Positions 1 through 14,212 are shown, counted from the stretch's first letter. The stretch is 64,000 bases of DNA from Paraburkholderia humisilvae (GCF_902859855.1 NZ_CADIKH010000015.1:1-64000), one strand, 5' to 3'. Notes: a model not told the origin generated them from the letters alone. Numbers and translations: made by a program.

Positions 1-57
1 CGACTCCACGCCGATGATAGTGCGGATCCCCGTGTGAAAGTAGGTAATCGTCAGGCT
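1..57 (+). rRNA. rrf: 5S ribosomal RNA, 3' part only
   Basis: The first 57 bases match the 3' half of a beta-proteobacterial 5S rRNA, including the region around GATGATAGTGCGGAT and the 3' end GTAATCGTCAGGCT. The 5' half lies outside the window. It shows that an rRNA operon ends just before the tRNA-tuf cluster. A terminator-like hairpin follows about 20 bases later. Confidence 0.88.
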
Positions 58-75
58 CCCCTTTCCAGACGCCCC

Positions 76-108
76 AACCCCGCCCTCCCAGGCGGGGTTC
101 GTGCGTTT
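76..108 (+). terminator. Terminator hairpin after the rRNA operon
   Basis: The arms AACCCCGCC (76-84) and GGCGGGGTT (91-99) are perfectly complementary around a 6-base loop. The tail CGTGCGTTTAC is only mildly T-rich. The position just past 5S rRNA fits the end of the rrn transcript. Confidence 0.75.
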
Positions 109-162
109 ACGGGAAACACTAACAAGTGAGAGCTATCTGGGAGGACGGCGCCCGGGCAAGTC

Positions 163-191
163 TTGACAATGCCCGGTTGTTCCCCCATAAT
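163..191 (+). promoter_or_regulatory. Sigma-70 promoter for the tRNA-tuf cluster
   Basis: A consensus -35 box TTGACA (163-168) is separated by exactly 17 bases from CATAAT (186-191). It lies 15 bases upstream of tRNA-Tyr and is the likely promoter of tRNA-Tyr, Gly, Thr and tuf, perhaps reading on to secE-nusG. The -35 box sits in the loop of a perfect inverted repeat, CCGGGCA (152-158) and TGCCCGG (170-176). Confidence 0.8.
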
Positions 192-205
192 CATCAGTTC
201 TCTGC

Positions 206-291
206 GGAGGGGTGCCCGAGTGGCTAAAGGGGGCAGACTGTAAATCTGTTGGCTTACGCCTACGTTGGTTCGAATCCAACCTCCTCCACCA
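206..291 (+). tRNA. tRNA-Tyr (anticodon GTA)
   Basis: This is an 86-base class II tRNA with a long variable arm. The acceptor arms are GGAGGGG and CTCCTCC, the anticodon loop has GTA, the T arm reads GGTTCGAATCC, and CCA is encoded. It is the first gene of a Tyr-Gly-Thr cluster upstream of tuf, the same neighbourhood as the tufB tRNA cluster of enterobacteria. Confidence 0.96.
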
Positions 292-330
292 GGATAACGC
301 TGAGCAGTTGTCGGGAATCGATGGATCCTT

Positions 331-404
331 GCGGGTGTAGCTCAATGGTAGAGCAGAAGCCTTCCAAGCTTATGACGAGGGTTCGATTCCCTTCACCCGC
401 TCCA
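331..404 (+). tRNA. tRNA-Gly (anticodon TCC)
   Basis: This is a 74-base cloverleaf with acceptor arms GCGGGTG and CACCCGC, anticodon TCC, a standard T loop TTCGATTC and encoded CCA. It lies 39 bases after tRNA-Tyr and 12 before tRNA-Thr, so the three are probably processed from one transcript. Confidence 0.95.
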
Positions 405-416
405 GCAAGAAGCAAC

Positions 417-491
<75 letters not shown>

Positions 492-558
492 GCAGGTGTC
501 AGTGATTGATTGTTTGCGCCCCGCGCAACGTACGGAAAAACCCTCTTAGGAGTCGAAA

Positions 559-1750
<1,192 letters not shown>

Positions 1751-1814
1751 GCCAGCCAGTTCTCGTTGATCTGTTGTTTTCGGGGTTGGCGATGTCGTCA
1801 ACCCCAAATGGTTT

Positions 1815-1890
1815 AGGGGTATAGCTCAACTGGCAGAGCGTCGGTCTCCAAAACCGAAGGTTGGGGGTTCGATTCCCTCTGCCCCTGCCA
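1815..1890 (+). tRNA. tRNA-Trp (anticodon CCA)
   Basis: This is a 76-base cloverleaf with acceptor AGGGGTA/TGCCCCT, a TCGGT/ACCGA anticodon stem with loop CTCCAAA, and encoded CCA. It sits between tuf and secE, as in many proteobacteria, and is probably part of the same transcript. Confidence 0.95.
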
Positions 1891-1923
1891 ATTCTCGCGT
1901 CGATTTGACGCTCGTAAGGTGTT

Positions 1924-2304
1924 ATGGCGAATCCATCCGTCGAAACTGTAAATACGTCCGGTGACAAGCTGATGCTGGTCGTCGGTGTATTGTTGGTCGT
2001 GGCCGGGTTCGTGGGGTTCTTCTGGCTCAACGGTCAGGAATGGTACGTTCGCGGTGCGGCTTTGGCCGTCGGTTTGATCGCGGGCGTCGCAGTCGGTCTC
2101 CTTTCTGCGCCCGGCAAGGGTTTTATCGCGTTCGCCAAGGACTCGTATAAAGAGGTCCGCAAGGTCGTGTGGCCGACTCGTAAAGAGGCAAGTCAAACGA
2201 CGCTCGTGGTCTTCGGGTTCGTGTTAGTCATGGCGCTATTTCTTTGGATTTGCGACAAATCCATCGAATGGGCGATTTTCTCGGCGATTCTGGGTTGGAA
2301 ATGA
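1924..2304 (+). CDS. secE: Preprotein translocase subunit SecE
   Basis: SecE clamps SecY in the inner-membrane Sec translocon. The 126-residue protein has three predicted membrane helices (about 16-35, 43-60 and 92-110), like the enterobacterial form rather than the short one-helix type. The conserved amphipathic segment EVRKVVWPTRKE lies before the last helix. The ATG is preceded by AAGGTGTT. The stop is one base before the nusG start, so the two are translationally linked. SecY is encoded at 33332 in the spc operon. Confidence 0.97.
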   Translation: MANPSVETVNTSGDKLMLVVGVLLVVAGFVGFFWLNGQEWYVRGAALAVGLIAGVAVGLLSAPGKGFIAFAKDSYKEVRKVVWPTRKEASQTTLVVFGFVLVMALFLWICDKSIEWAIFSAILGWK

Positions 2305-2305
2305 T

Positions 2306-2863
2306 ATGAGTGATACGCCGGCATCCCCGAGTGGAAAACGTTGGTACGTCGTGCACGCCTACTCTGGGATGGAGAAGAGCGTGCAGCGTGCGCTTCAGGA
2401 GCGCATCGAGCGGGCTGGCATGCAAGACAAGTTCGGCCAGATCCTCGTACCGACGGAAGAGGTTGTTGAGGTAAAGGGCGGTCACAAATCAGTGACCGAG
2501 CGCCGCTTTTTCCCGGGCTACGTCCTCGTCGAAATGGAAATGACCGACGAAACGTGGCACCTCGTCAAGAACACGGCCAAGGTCACCGGGTTCGTCGGTG
2601 GCGCGCGTAACCGTCCGAGTCCGATTTCGCCGCGCGAAGTCGAAAAGATCATGTCGCAAATGCAGGAAGGCGTTGAGAAGCCGCGGCCCAAGACCTTGTT
2701 CGAAGTTGGCGAGATGGTTCGGGTGAAGGATGGCCCGTTCACTGACTTCAACGGCAGCGTTGAGGAAGTGAACTACGAGAAGTCGCGGGTCCGTGTTTCT
2801 GTCACGATTTTCGGTCGCGCGACACCGGTCGAGCTGGAATTCGGACAGGTTGAGAAGTTGTAA
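2306..2863 (+). CDS. nusG: Transcription termination/antitermination factor NusG
   Basis: NusG binds the RNA polymerase clamp, suppresses pausing, and links polymerase to Rho or to ribosomal protein S10. The 185-residue protein has an N-terminal NGN domain starting KRWYVVHAYSGMEKSV and a C-terminal KOW domain with VKDGPFTDFNGSVEEVN. Length and ends fit the family. It directly follows secE and is closed by a perfect 12-bp hairpin at 2873. The Rho/S10-contacting KOW loop looks intact. Confidence 0.98.
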   Translation: MSDTPASPSGKRWYVVHAYSGMEKSVQRALQERIERAGMQDKFGQILVPTEEVVEVKGGHKSVTERRFFPGYVLVEMEMTDETWHLVKNTAKVTGFVGGARNRPSPISPREVEKIMSQMQEGVEKPRPKTLFEVGEMVRVKDGPFTDFNGSVEEVNYEKSRVRVSVTIFGRATPVELEFGQVEKL

Positions 2864-2872
2864 TCAGTTTTA

Positions 2873-2900
2873 GCGAGTCGCGCCGACCGGCGCGACTCGC
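2873..2900 (+). terminator. Perfect 12-bp hairpin after nusG
   Basis: GCGAGTCGCGCC (2873-2884), loop GACC, and GGCGCGACTCGC (2889-2900) form a perfect stem ten bases after the nusG stop. The tail ATTTCGCGCTTAC has no real T run, so it may be a weak terminator, an attenuator or an RNA-processing site between secE-nusG and the rplK operon. Confidence 0.6.
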
Positions 2901-3013
2901 ATTTCGCGCTTACGGCCCGCGTAATGGCCGTTGAGGAGCGTCAGTAGTCGAAGTTGGGCGAACGCGCGCTACTACTCACTGAACGCACACGCGTTCCAAC
3001 GAGGTTTTCAGAC

Positions 3014-3445
3014 ATGGCAAAGAAAATCGTCGGCTTTATCAAGCTGCAGATTCCTGCAGGTAAAGCCAATCCGTCGCCGCCGGTCGGCCCGGCACTGGGT
3101 CAGCGCGGCCTGAACATTATGGAGTTCTGCAAGGCGTTCAACGCGCAGACCCAATCGATGGAACCGGGTCTGCCGATTCCCGTCATTATTACCGCGTTTG
3201 GGGACAAGAGCTTCACGTTCGTTCTCAAGACGCCGCCGGCCACGGTTCTGATCAAGAAGGCAGCGAAGGTCGACAAGGGTTCGAGCAAGCCGCATACGGA
3301 CAAGGTCGGCAAGATCACGCGCGCACAGGCTGAAGAGATCGCCAAAACGAAGATGCCGGATCTTACGGCAGCTGATATGGACGCAGCGGTACGTACTATC
3401 GCTGGCAGCGCCCGCTCGATGGGCATCACCGTGGAGGGCGTGTAA
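3014..3445 (+). CDS. rplK: 50S ribosomal protein L11
   Basis: L11 forms the base of the L7/L12 stalk with 23S rRNA and takes part in factor GTPase activation and RelA signalling. The 143-residue product starts MAKKIVGFIKLQ and has the proline-rich thiostrepton-site loop PSPPVGPALGQRG. An in-frame ATG 60 bases upstream exists, but its 20-residue addition does not resemble the family, so the start at 3014 is chosen. The stop is immediately followed by the rplA ATG, showing tight coupling. L1 autoregulation of this leader is expected from the family. Confidence 0.97.
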   Translation: MAKKIVGFIKLQIPAGKANPSPPVGPALGQRGLNIMEFCKAFNAQTQSMEPGLPIPVIITAFGDKSFTFVLKTPPATVLIKKAAKVDKGSSKPHTDKVGKITRAQAEEIAKTKMPDLTAADMDAAVRTIAGSARSMGITVEGV

Positions 3446-4144
3446 ATGGCTAAGCTTTCGAAGCGTCTGCAGGCGTTCGCCAAGAAGGTCGACCGCGAGA
3501 AGCTGTACCCGATCGACGATGCGTTGTCGCTCGTGAAGGAATGCGCGAGCGCGAAGTTCGATGAGTCGATCGACGTGGCGGTGCAACTCGGCATCGATGC
3601 GAAGAAGTCGGACCAGGTGGTTCGCGGTTCGGTCGTTCTGCCGGCTGGTACGGGTAAGTCCGTGCGCGTTGCGGTGTTCGCGCAAGGTGAAAAGGCTGAG
3701 CAGGCGCGTGCAGCGGGCGCCGACATCGTCGGTATGGAAGATCTCGCTGAGCAAGTGAAGGCCGGCAATCTGAACTTCGACGTCGTCATCGCTTCTCCGG
3801 ACACGATGCGTGTGGTGGGTACGCTGGGTCAGATCCTCGGCCCGCGCGGCCTGATGCCGAACCCGAAGGTCGGTACGGTGACGCCGGACGTGGCGACCGC
3901 CGTGAAGAACGCAAAGGCTGGTCAAGTCCAGTTCCGCGTTGACAAGGCCGGCATCATCCACGCGACGATCGGTCGTGCGTCGTTCGAACCCGCAGCGCTG
4001 CGCAGCAACCTCGACGCACTCGTCGAAGCGCTGCAAAAAGCGAAGCCGGCGACGAGCAAGGGCGTGTACCTGCGCAAGGTCGCACTGTCGAGCACGATGG
4101 GTGTGGGTGTGCGCGTCGATCAGACGTCGCTGGTCGCGCAGTAA
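3446..4144 (+). CDS. rplA: 50S ribosomal protein L1
   Basis: L1 forms the mobile stalk by the E site and helps release deacylated tRNA. In many bacteria it also represses its own L11-L1 transcript. The 232-residue length is typical. The signature LGQILGPRGLMPNPK-VGTVTPDV is present near the middle. The ATG directly abuts the rplK stop. A 308-base non-coding leader separates it from rplJ, so rplJL may have separate control. Confidence 0.98.
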   Translation: MAKLSKRLQAFAKKVDREKLYPIDDALSLVKECASAKFDESIDVAVQLGIDAKKSDQVVRGSVVLPAGTGKSVRVAVFAQGEKAEQARAAGADIVGMEDLAEQVKAGNLNFDVVIASPDTMRVVGTLGQILGPRGLMPNPKVGTVTPDVATAVKNAKAGQVQFRVDKAGIIHATIGRASFEPAALRSNLDALVEALQKAKPATSKGVYLRKVALSSTMGVGVRVDQTSLVAQ

Positions 4145-4452
4145 AGAATTTTGTCGCTTCCGTGCTGTTCAGCGGGGAAGCGTATAAAGGGCTTTGGGCG
4201 GTCGCGAACTGGGCGGTAAGCAGTGCGCGACCGGTTGTCAAAGACCGTTGGCGGATGCGCAGCAATCAGGTGTGTCCTTAATGCAAGCCAACGCAGATGG
4301 CGAACCCGAAAAGGTTTTGTGGTGATGAAGCTGTTCGACACGCTCGGTAACGCGAGTGTCGGATGGTCGAAATACTCCTTGACTGGTCGGACGCCGTTGT
4401 TGAACGCGATGCATGAAACGCAAGTCGAGTGCGTCGAATCTGGAGGTTAACC
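4145..4452 (+). promoter_or_regulatory. 308-base rplA-rplJ intergenic region, candidate L10 leader
   Basis: No gene is seen here. Ribosomal protein L10 usually represses its own mRNA by binding a structured leader at this place. A strong candidate stem is GGTCGCG (4200-4206) with CGCGACC (4226-4232), followed by smaller complementary pieces. A TATAAA at 4183-4188 lacks a good -35 box. The leader role is inferred from position and folding potential; the kink-turn was not verified. Confidence 0.5.
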
Positions 4453-4950
4453 GTGCCACTCAACAAAGAAGGTAAGCAGGCCGTCGTGGCTGAGGTTTCC
4501 GCGCAAGTCGGGAAAGCTCAGACCATCGTTCTGGCCGAGTATCGTGGGATCACGGTTGGCGATCTGACCAAGCTGCGCGCGAAAGCGCGTGAGCAGAAGG
4601 TGTACCTGCGCGTGTTGAAGAACACGCTGGCGCGTCGCGCTGTCGAGGGTACTCCGTTTGCTCCGCTGGCTGAGCAGATGACCGGTCCTCTGATCTACGG
4701 CATCTCTGAAGATGCCATTGCCGCCGCTAAAGTCGTCAACGAATTTAGCAAAGGCAATGAGAAGTTGATCATCAAGGCCGGTTCTTACGAAGGCAAGGTG
4801 ATGGACAAGGCTGGCGTGCAAGCGCTTGCCAACATCCCGAGCCGTGAGGAGCTGCTCTCCAAGCTGTTGTTCGTTATGCAGGCGCCTGTTTCCGGCTTTG
4901 CGCGCGCTATGGCTGCGCTGGCTGAGAAGAAGCAGGGCGAAGCTGCCTAA
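4453..4950 (+). CDS. rplJ: 50S ribosomal protein L10
   Basis: L10 anchors the L7/L12 dimers at the stalk and is the usual translational repressor of rplJL. The chosen start is the GTG at 4453, with GGAGG placed just upstream, giving 165 residues beginning MPLNKEGKQAVVAEV. An upstream in-frame ATG would add eight residues unlike the family. The RNA-binding N-terminal domain and the C-terminal helix that holds L12 (about 135-165) are both present. rplL follows after 63 bases. Confidence 0.96.
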   Translation: MPLNKEGKQAVVAEVSAQVGKAQTIVLAEYRGITVGDLTKLRAKAREQKVYLRVLKNTLARRAVEGTPFAPLAEQMTGPLIYGISEDAIAAAKVVNEFSKGNEKLIIKAGSYEGKVMDKAGVQALANIPSREELLSKLLFVMQAPVSGFARAMAALAEKKQGEAA

Positions 4951-5013
4951 CGCACTTCAGCCGAGCGTAATGGATCGCTGGCTGTATCCGAATTCAATCT
5001 AGGAGTATTTCAA

Positions 5014-5391
5014 ATGGCAATCGCAAAAGAAGACATCCTCGAAGCCGTAGGCTCGATGTCGGTTCTGGAACTGAACGAACTGGTCAAGGCATTCGAAGAG
5101 AAGTTTGGCGTGTCGGCTGCTGCTGTCGCAGTTGCTGGCCCGGCAGGCGGTGGCGGCGGTGCCGCTGCTGTGGAAGAGCAAACCGAGTTCACGGTTATCC
5201 TGACCGAAACGGGTGGCAACAAGGTTTCCGTGATTAAGGCTGTTCGTGAACTGACGGGTCTCGGCCTGAAGGAAGCGAAGGACCTGGTCGACGGTGCACC
5301 GAAGCCCGTTAAGGAAGCGGTGCCCAAGGCTGCTGCTGAAGAAGCCAAGAAGAAGCTGGAAGACGCAGGCGCGAAAGCTGAAATCAAGTAA
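5014..5391 (+). CDS. rplL: 50S ribosomal protein L7/L12
   Basis: This is the flexible stalk protein that recruits translational GTPases; it is present in several copies per ribosome. The 125-residue protein has an N-terminal dimerisation domain, a short flexible hinge rich in Ala and Gly (about residues 38-52), and a C-terminal factor-binding domain ending AKAEIK. AGGAG precedes the ATG. A hairpin with a T run follows the stop, so only part of the transcription is expected to continue into rpoB. Confidence 0.98.
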   Translation: MAIAKEDILEAVGSMSVLELNELVKAFEEKFGVSAAAVAVAGPAGGGGGAAAVEEQTEFTVILTETGGNKVSVIKAVRELTGLGLKEAKDLVDGAPKPVKEAVPKAAAEEAKKKLEDAGAKAEIK

Positions 5392-5409
5392 ATTTCGGCG
5401 CGCTTTGCG

Positions 5410-5442
5410 AAGGCTGGCGGTTTTTCCACCGCCGGCCTTTTT
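5410..5442 (+). terminator. Attenuator/terminator between rplL and rpoB
   Basis: AAGGCTGGCGGT (5410-5421) pairs with ACCGCCGGCCTT (5428-5439) with one G-T pair, and runs into TTTTT. In the equivalent place in enterobacteria a partial terminator lowers rpoBC output relative to the stalk proteins; the same role is inferred here. Confidence 0.8.
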
Positions 5443-5759
5443 GTGCTTTGTGGAAACGGCGTTTTCCGACGTCGTTTCTGGCAACAATGCATGCAAGAAG
5501 CCAAAGAAAACCGCCACATCGGAAGTTGTGTGACGTTTCTCTTTGTCTTCTGAAGCGACTGCAGAAGGCAAGTTTGGTCGGGCAGCGGGCAACACAGGCA
5601 TCCGCTGCCGTCAGCCAGCGGTTGGTAGCGGCCAACCACCAAGCTTCTCGGCTCGTTCAAGCCATCGGACGGCCAACGGGTCTCAGTCGGTGAACACTCG
5701 GGTTGTCACATCAAGGTATCTCGCCTCGACAACAATGCCCGCCGTGATTCGGAGATCGT
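5443..5759 (+). other. 317-base untranslated region before rpoB
   Basis: This stretch has no open reading frame with coding character. No convincing sigma-70 promoter was found. It probably holds the rpoB leader, and possibly processing sites, downstream of the rplL attenuator. Confidence 0.4.
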
Positions 5760-8700
5760 ATGCAATATTCCTTCACCGAGAAGAAGCGCATTCGCAAGAG
5801 TTTCGCGAAGCGCCCCATCGTTCACCAAGTACCTTTCCTGCTGGCCACCCAGCTTGAATCATTCAGCACGTTTCTGCAAGCAGAAGTGCCGGCTACGCAA
5901 CGCAAGCCAGAGGGTCTGCAGGCCGCGTTTACGTCGGTTTTTCCGATTGTTTCTCATAACGGCTTCGCTCGTCTAGAGTTCGTCAGCTACATGCTGTCGT
6001 CGCCGGCGTTCAACATCAAGGAATGTCAACAGCGCGGACTGACGTACTGCTCCGCACTGCGCGCGAAAGTGCGTCTTGTGTTGCTCGATAAGGAGTCCCC
6101 GAGCAAGCCCGTCGTCAAGGAAGTGAAGGAGCAGGAAGTGTACATGGGCGAGATTCCGCTCATGACGCCGACTGGCTCGTTCGTGATCAACGGCACCGAG
6201 CGCGTCATCGTTTCGCAGCTGCATCGTTCGCCGGGCGTGTTCTTCGAACACGACAAAGGCAAGACGCATAGCTCCGGCAAGCTGCTGTTTTCGGCACGTA
6301 TCATTCCTTACCGCGGTTCGTGGCTCGACTTCGAGTTCGACCCGAAGGACGTGCTGTACTTCCGCGTCGACCGTCGTCGCAAGATGCCGGTCACGATCCT
6401 GCTGAAGGCGATTGGCCTGACGCCGGAACAGATCCTCGCAAACTTCTTCGTGTTCGATAACTTCGCGCTGATGCCGGAAGGCGCGCAGATGGAGTTCGTT
6501 CCCGAGCGTCTGCGTGGAGAAGTCGCGCGTTTCGACATCGCCGACCGCGATGGCAACGTGATCGTCTCGAAGGACAAGCGGATCAACGCGAAGCACATTC
6601 GCGACCTCGATAACGCGAAGACGAAATTTATTTCGGTCCCCGAAGATTATCTGCTCGGCCGTGTGCTCGCGAAGAACGTCATCGACGGCGAAACCGGTGA
6701 GGTCATCGCGAACGCGAACGACGAAATCACGGAGACGGTGCTCGAGAAGCTGCGCGAAGCGAAGATCAAGGACATCCAGTCGCTCTACACGAACGATCTC
6801 GACCAGGGTCCGTACATCTCGTCAACGCTGCGCATCGATGAAACCGCAGACCGGATGGCCGCGCGTATCGCGATCTACCGGATGATGCGTCCGGGTGAGC
6901 CGCCGACAGAAGAAGCCGTCGAGGCGCTGTTCAATCGTCTGTTCTATAGCGAAGACGCGTACGACCTGTCGAAGGTCGGCCGTATGAAGTTCAACCGCCG
7001 TGTTGGCCGCGACGAAATCGTTGGTCCGATGACGCTGCAGGACGACGACATCCTCGCGACGATCAAGATCCTCGTTGAGCTGCGCAACGGCAAGGGCGAA
7101 GTGGACGATATCGACCACCTCGGCAATCGTCGCGTGCGTTGCGTCGGCGAGCTCGCGGAGAATCAGTTCCGCGCCGGTCTCGTGCGTGTCGAGCGCGCGG
7201 TGAAGGAGCGACTTGGCCAGGCGGAAAGTGAAAACCTGATGCCGCACGACCTGATCAACTCGAAGCCGATTTCGTCGGCCATTCGCGAGTTCTTCGGTTC
7301 GTCGCAGCTGTCCCAGTTCATGGACCAGACCAACCCGCTGTCGGAAATTACGCACAAGCGTCGCGTTTCCGCATTGGGCCCGGGCGGTCTGACCCGTGAG
7401 CGCGCGGGCTTTGAAGTCCGCGACGTGCACCCGACGCACTACGGCCGCGTGTGCCCGATCGAAACGCCGGAAGGTCCGAACATCGGTCTGATCAACTCGC
7501 TCGCACTGTATGCGCACCTGAACGAATACGGCTTCCTCGAAACGCCGTATCGAAAGGTGGCGGACGGCAAAGTGACCGACCAGATCGACTATCTGTCGGC
7601 GATCGAAGAAGGCCGTTACGTGATCGCGCAGGCGAACGCGGCAGTGGCTGACGACGGCACGCTGACGGACGAACTGGTGTCGTCGCGTGAAGCTGGCGAA
7701 ACGCTGATGGTCACGCCGGACCGCATCCAGTACATGGACGTGGCGCCGTCGCAAATCGTGTCGGTCGCCGCTTCGCTGATTCCGTTCCTCGAGCACGATG
7801 ACGCGAACCGTGCATTGATGGGCTCGAACATGCAGCGCCAGGCGGTGCCGTGTCTGCGTCCTGAGAAGGCCGTGGTCGGCACGGGCATCGAGCGCACGGT
7901 CGCGGTCGACTCCGGTACGACGGTTCAGGCGTTCCGCGGCGGCGTGGTCGATTACGTCGACGCGGGCCGTATGGTGATTCGCGTGAACGACGACGAAGCG
8001 GTGGCTGGCGACGTCGGTGTGGACATCTACAACCTGATCAAGTACACGCGTTCGAATCAGAACACGAACATCAACCAGCGCCCGATCGTGAAGGTCGGCG
8101 ACGTCGTGTCGCGCGGCGACGTGCTGGCGGACGGCGCATCGACCGACCTCGGCGAACTGGCGCTCGGCCAGAACATGCTGGTCGCGTTCATGCCGTGGAA
8201 CGGCTACAACTTCGAAGACTCGATCCTGATCTCGGAGAAGGTCGTGGCCGACGACCGCTACACGTCGATCCACATCGAAGAGCTGAACGTGGTCGCTCGC
8301 GACACGAAGCTCGGACCGGAAGAAATCACGCGCGACATTTCGAACCTCGCGGAAGTGCAGCTTGGCCGTCTGGACGAGTCGGGCATCGTATACATCGGCG
8401 CGGAAGTTGAAGCAGGCGACGTGCTGGTGGGCAAGGTCACGCCGAAGGGCGAGACTCAGCTGACGCCGGAAGAAAAGCTGCTGCGCGCGATCTTCGGCGA
8501 GAAGGCGTCCGACGTGAAGGACACGTCGCTGCGCGTGCCGTCGGGCATGAGCGGCACGGTGATCGACGTGCAGGTGTTCACGCGCGAAGGCATCCAGCGC
8601 GACAAGCGCGCGCAACAGATCATCGACGATGAACTGAAGCGCTATCGCCTCGACCTGAACGACCAGCTGCGTATTGTTGAAGGCGATGCGTTCCAGCGTC

Positions 8701-9866
8701 TTGCGCGTATGCTCGTCGGCAAGGTGGCGAACGGCGGTCCGAAGAAGCTCGCGAAGGGCACGAAGATCGAACAGGCTTACCTGGAAGATCTCGACCATTA
8801 CCACTGGTTCGACATCCGCCTCGCGGACGAAGAAGCAGCGGCGCAGCTCGAAGCGATCAAGGACTCGATCGAACAGAAGCGTCACCAGTTCGATCTCGCG
8901 TTCGAAGAGAAGCGCAAGAAACTCACGCAAGGCGACGAACTGCCGCCAGGCGTGCTGAAGATGGTCAAGGTGTACCTCGCGGTGAAGCGCCGCCTGCAGC
9001 CTGGCGACAAGATGGCGGGGCGTCACGGTAACAAGGGCGTCGTGTCGAAGATCGTGCCGATCGAAGACATGCCGTACATGGCGGATGGCCGTCCGGCCGA
9101 CGTCGTGCTGAACCCGCTCGGCGTGCCGTCGCGGATGAATGTGGGGCAGGTGCTCGAAGTGCATCTCGGTTGGGCCGCGAAGGGTCTCGGCTGGCGCATC
9201 GGCGAAATGCTGCAGCGTCAAACGAAAATCGAAGAACTGCGCGCGTTCCTGACCAAGATCTACAACGAGTCCGGCCGCGCTGAGGAAATCGACAGCTTTA
9301 GCGACGACGAAATCGTCGAACTGGCGAAGAACCTGCGCGAAGGCGTGCCGTTTGCGACGCCAGTGTTCGACGGTGCGACGGAAGACGAGATGTCCAAGAT
9401 GCTGGACCTCGCGTTCCCGGACGAAATCGCGCAACAGCTCGGCATGACGAAGTCGAAGAATCAGGTGCGTCTGTACGACGGCCGCACGGGTGAGGCATTC
9501 GAGCGTCCGGTGACGGTCGGCTACATGCATTACCTGAAGCTGCACCACCTGGTCGACGACAAGATGCACGCGCGTTCGACGGGCCCGTACTCGCTCGTCA
9601 CGCAGCAGCCGCTGGGTGGTAAGGCGCAGTTCGGCGGTCAGCGCTTCGGTGAAATGGAAGTGTGGGCGCTCGAAGCGTACGGCGCATCGTATGTGCTGCA
9701 GGAAATGCTGACGGTCAAGTCGGATGACGTGACGGGCCGGACCAAGGTGTATGAGAACCTGGTCAAGGGCGATCACGTGATCGACGCGGGCATGCCGGAA
9801 TCCTTCAACGTGTTGGTGAAGGAAATCCGTTCGCTCGGTATCGATATCGATCTGGACCGCAACTAA
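5760..9866 (+). CDS. rpoB: DNA-directed RNA polymerase beta subunit
   Basis: With beta-prime this subunit forms the catalytic core of RNA polymerase and binds rifampicin. The 1,368-residue protein is collinear with the family from MQYSFTEKKRIRKSF to the C-terminal SLGIDIDLD. The rifampicin region (about residues 511-545) reads GSSQLSQFMDQTNPLSEITH followed by KRRVSALGPGG, and Ser537 corresponds to E. coli Ser531; no common resistance substitution is seen. rpoC starts 21 bases after the stop behind GGAGAGAAAGCA, so the two subunits are co-translated. Confidence 0.99.
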   Translation: MQYSFTEKKRIRKSFAKRPIVHQVPFLLATQLESFSTFLQAEVPATQRKPEGLQAAFTSVFPIVSHNGFARLEFVSYMLSSPAFNIKECQQRGLTYCSALRAKVRLVLLDKESPSKPVVKEVKEQEVYMGEIPLMTPTGSFVINGTERVIVSQLHRSPGVFFEHDKGKTHSSGKLLFSARIIPYRGSWLDFEFDPKDVLYFRVDRRRKMPVTILLKAIGLTPEQILANFFVFDNFALMPEGAQMEFVPERLRGEVARFDIADRDGNVIVSKDKRINAKHIRDLDNAKTKFISVPEDYLLGRVLAKNVIDGETGEVIANANDEITETVLEKLREAKIKDIQSLYTNDLDQGPYISSTLRIDETADRMAARIAIYRMMRPGEPPTEEAVEALFNRLFYSEDAYDLSKVGRMKFNRRVGRDEIVGPMTLQDDDILATIKILVELRNGKGEVDDIDHLGNRRVRCVGELAENQFRAGLVRVERAVKERLGQAESENLMPHDLINSKPISSAIREFFGSSQLSQFMDQTNPLSEITHKRRVSALGPGGLTRERAGFEVRDVHPTHYGRVCPIETPEGPNIGLINSLALYAHLNEYGFLETPYRKVADGKVTDQIDYLSAIEEGRYVIAQANAAVADDGTLTDELVSSREAGETLMVTPDRIQYMDVAPSQIVSVAASLIPFLEHDDANRALMGSNMQRQAVPCLRPEKAVVGTGIERTVAVDSGTTVQAFRGGVVDYVDAGRMVIRVNDDEAVAGDVGVDIYNLIKYTRSNQNTNINQRPIVKVGDVVSRGDVLADGASTDLGELALGQNMLVAFMPWNGYNFEDSILISEKVVADDRYTSIHIEELNVVARDTKLGPEEITRDISNLAEVQLGRLDESGIVYIGAEVEAGDVLVGKVTPKGETQLTPEEKLLRAIFGEKASDVKDTSLRVPSGMSGTVIDVQVFTREGIQRDKRAQQIIDDELKRYRLDLNDQLRIVEGDAFQRLARMLVGKVANGGPKKLAKGTKIEQAYLEDLDHYHWFDIRLADEEAAAQLEAIKDSIEQKRHQFDLAFEEKRKKLTQGDELPPGVLKMVKVYLAVKRRLQPGDKMAGRHGNKGVVSKIVPIEDMPYMADGRPADVVLNPLGVPSRMNVGQVLEVHLGWAAKGLGWRIGEMLQRQTKIEELRAFLTKIYNESGRAEEIDSFSDDEIVELAKNLREGVPFATPVFDGATEDEMSKMLDLAFPDEIAQQLGMTKSKNQVRLYDGRTGEAFERPVTVGYMHYLKLHHLVDDKMHARSTGPYSLVTQQPLGGKAQFGGQRFGEMEVWALEAYGASYVLQEMLTVKSDDVTGRTKVYENLVKGDHVIDAGMPESFNVLVKEIRSLGIDIDLDRN

Positions 9867-9887
9867 TCGGACTACGGAGAGAAAGCA

Positions 9888-14132
<4,245 letters not shown>

Positions 14133-14171
14133 TGGCGGGCGGCGCAAGCCGCTTTGCCTGAACCTGCTGGC

Positions 14172-14212
14172 AAAAGCCGCCCAGTTTCGACTGGGCGGCT
14201 TTTTTTTATTTT
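14172..14212 (+). terminator. Strong intrinsic terminator after rpoC
   Basis: AAAAGCCGCCCAG (14172-14184) and CTGGGCGGCTTTT (14191-14203) form a 13-bp stem with a 6-base loop, followed by a long T-rich tail. It ends the rplJL-rpoBC transcript. Confidence 0.95.

Noticed and set aside
2954..3013. 20-codon N-terminal extension of L11
   Set aside because: It does not resemble L11 proteins, and the start at 3014 gives the exact family length.
7290..7400. Rifampicin- or streptomycin-resistance mutations in rpoB and rpsL
   Set aside because: The rpoB 511-545 region reads as wild type, and rpsL Lys43 and Lys88 are unchanged.
6822..9776. Open frame of 984 codons opposite rpoB
   Set aside because: Its composition is typical of the reverse strand of a GC-rich gene (many His, Arg, Val), with no recognisable domain and full overlap with a certain gene.
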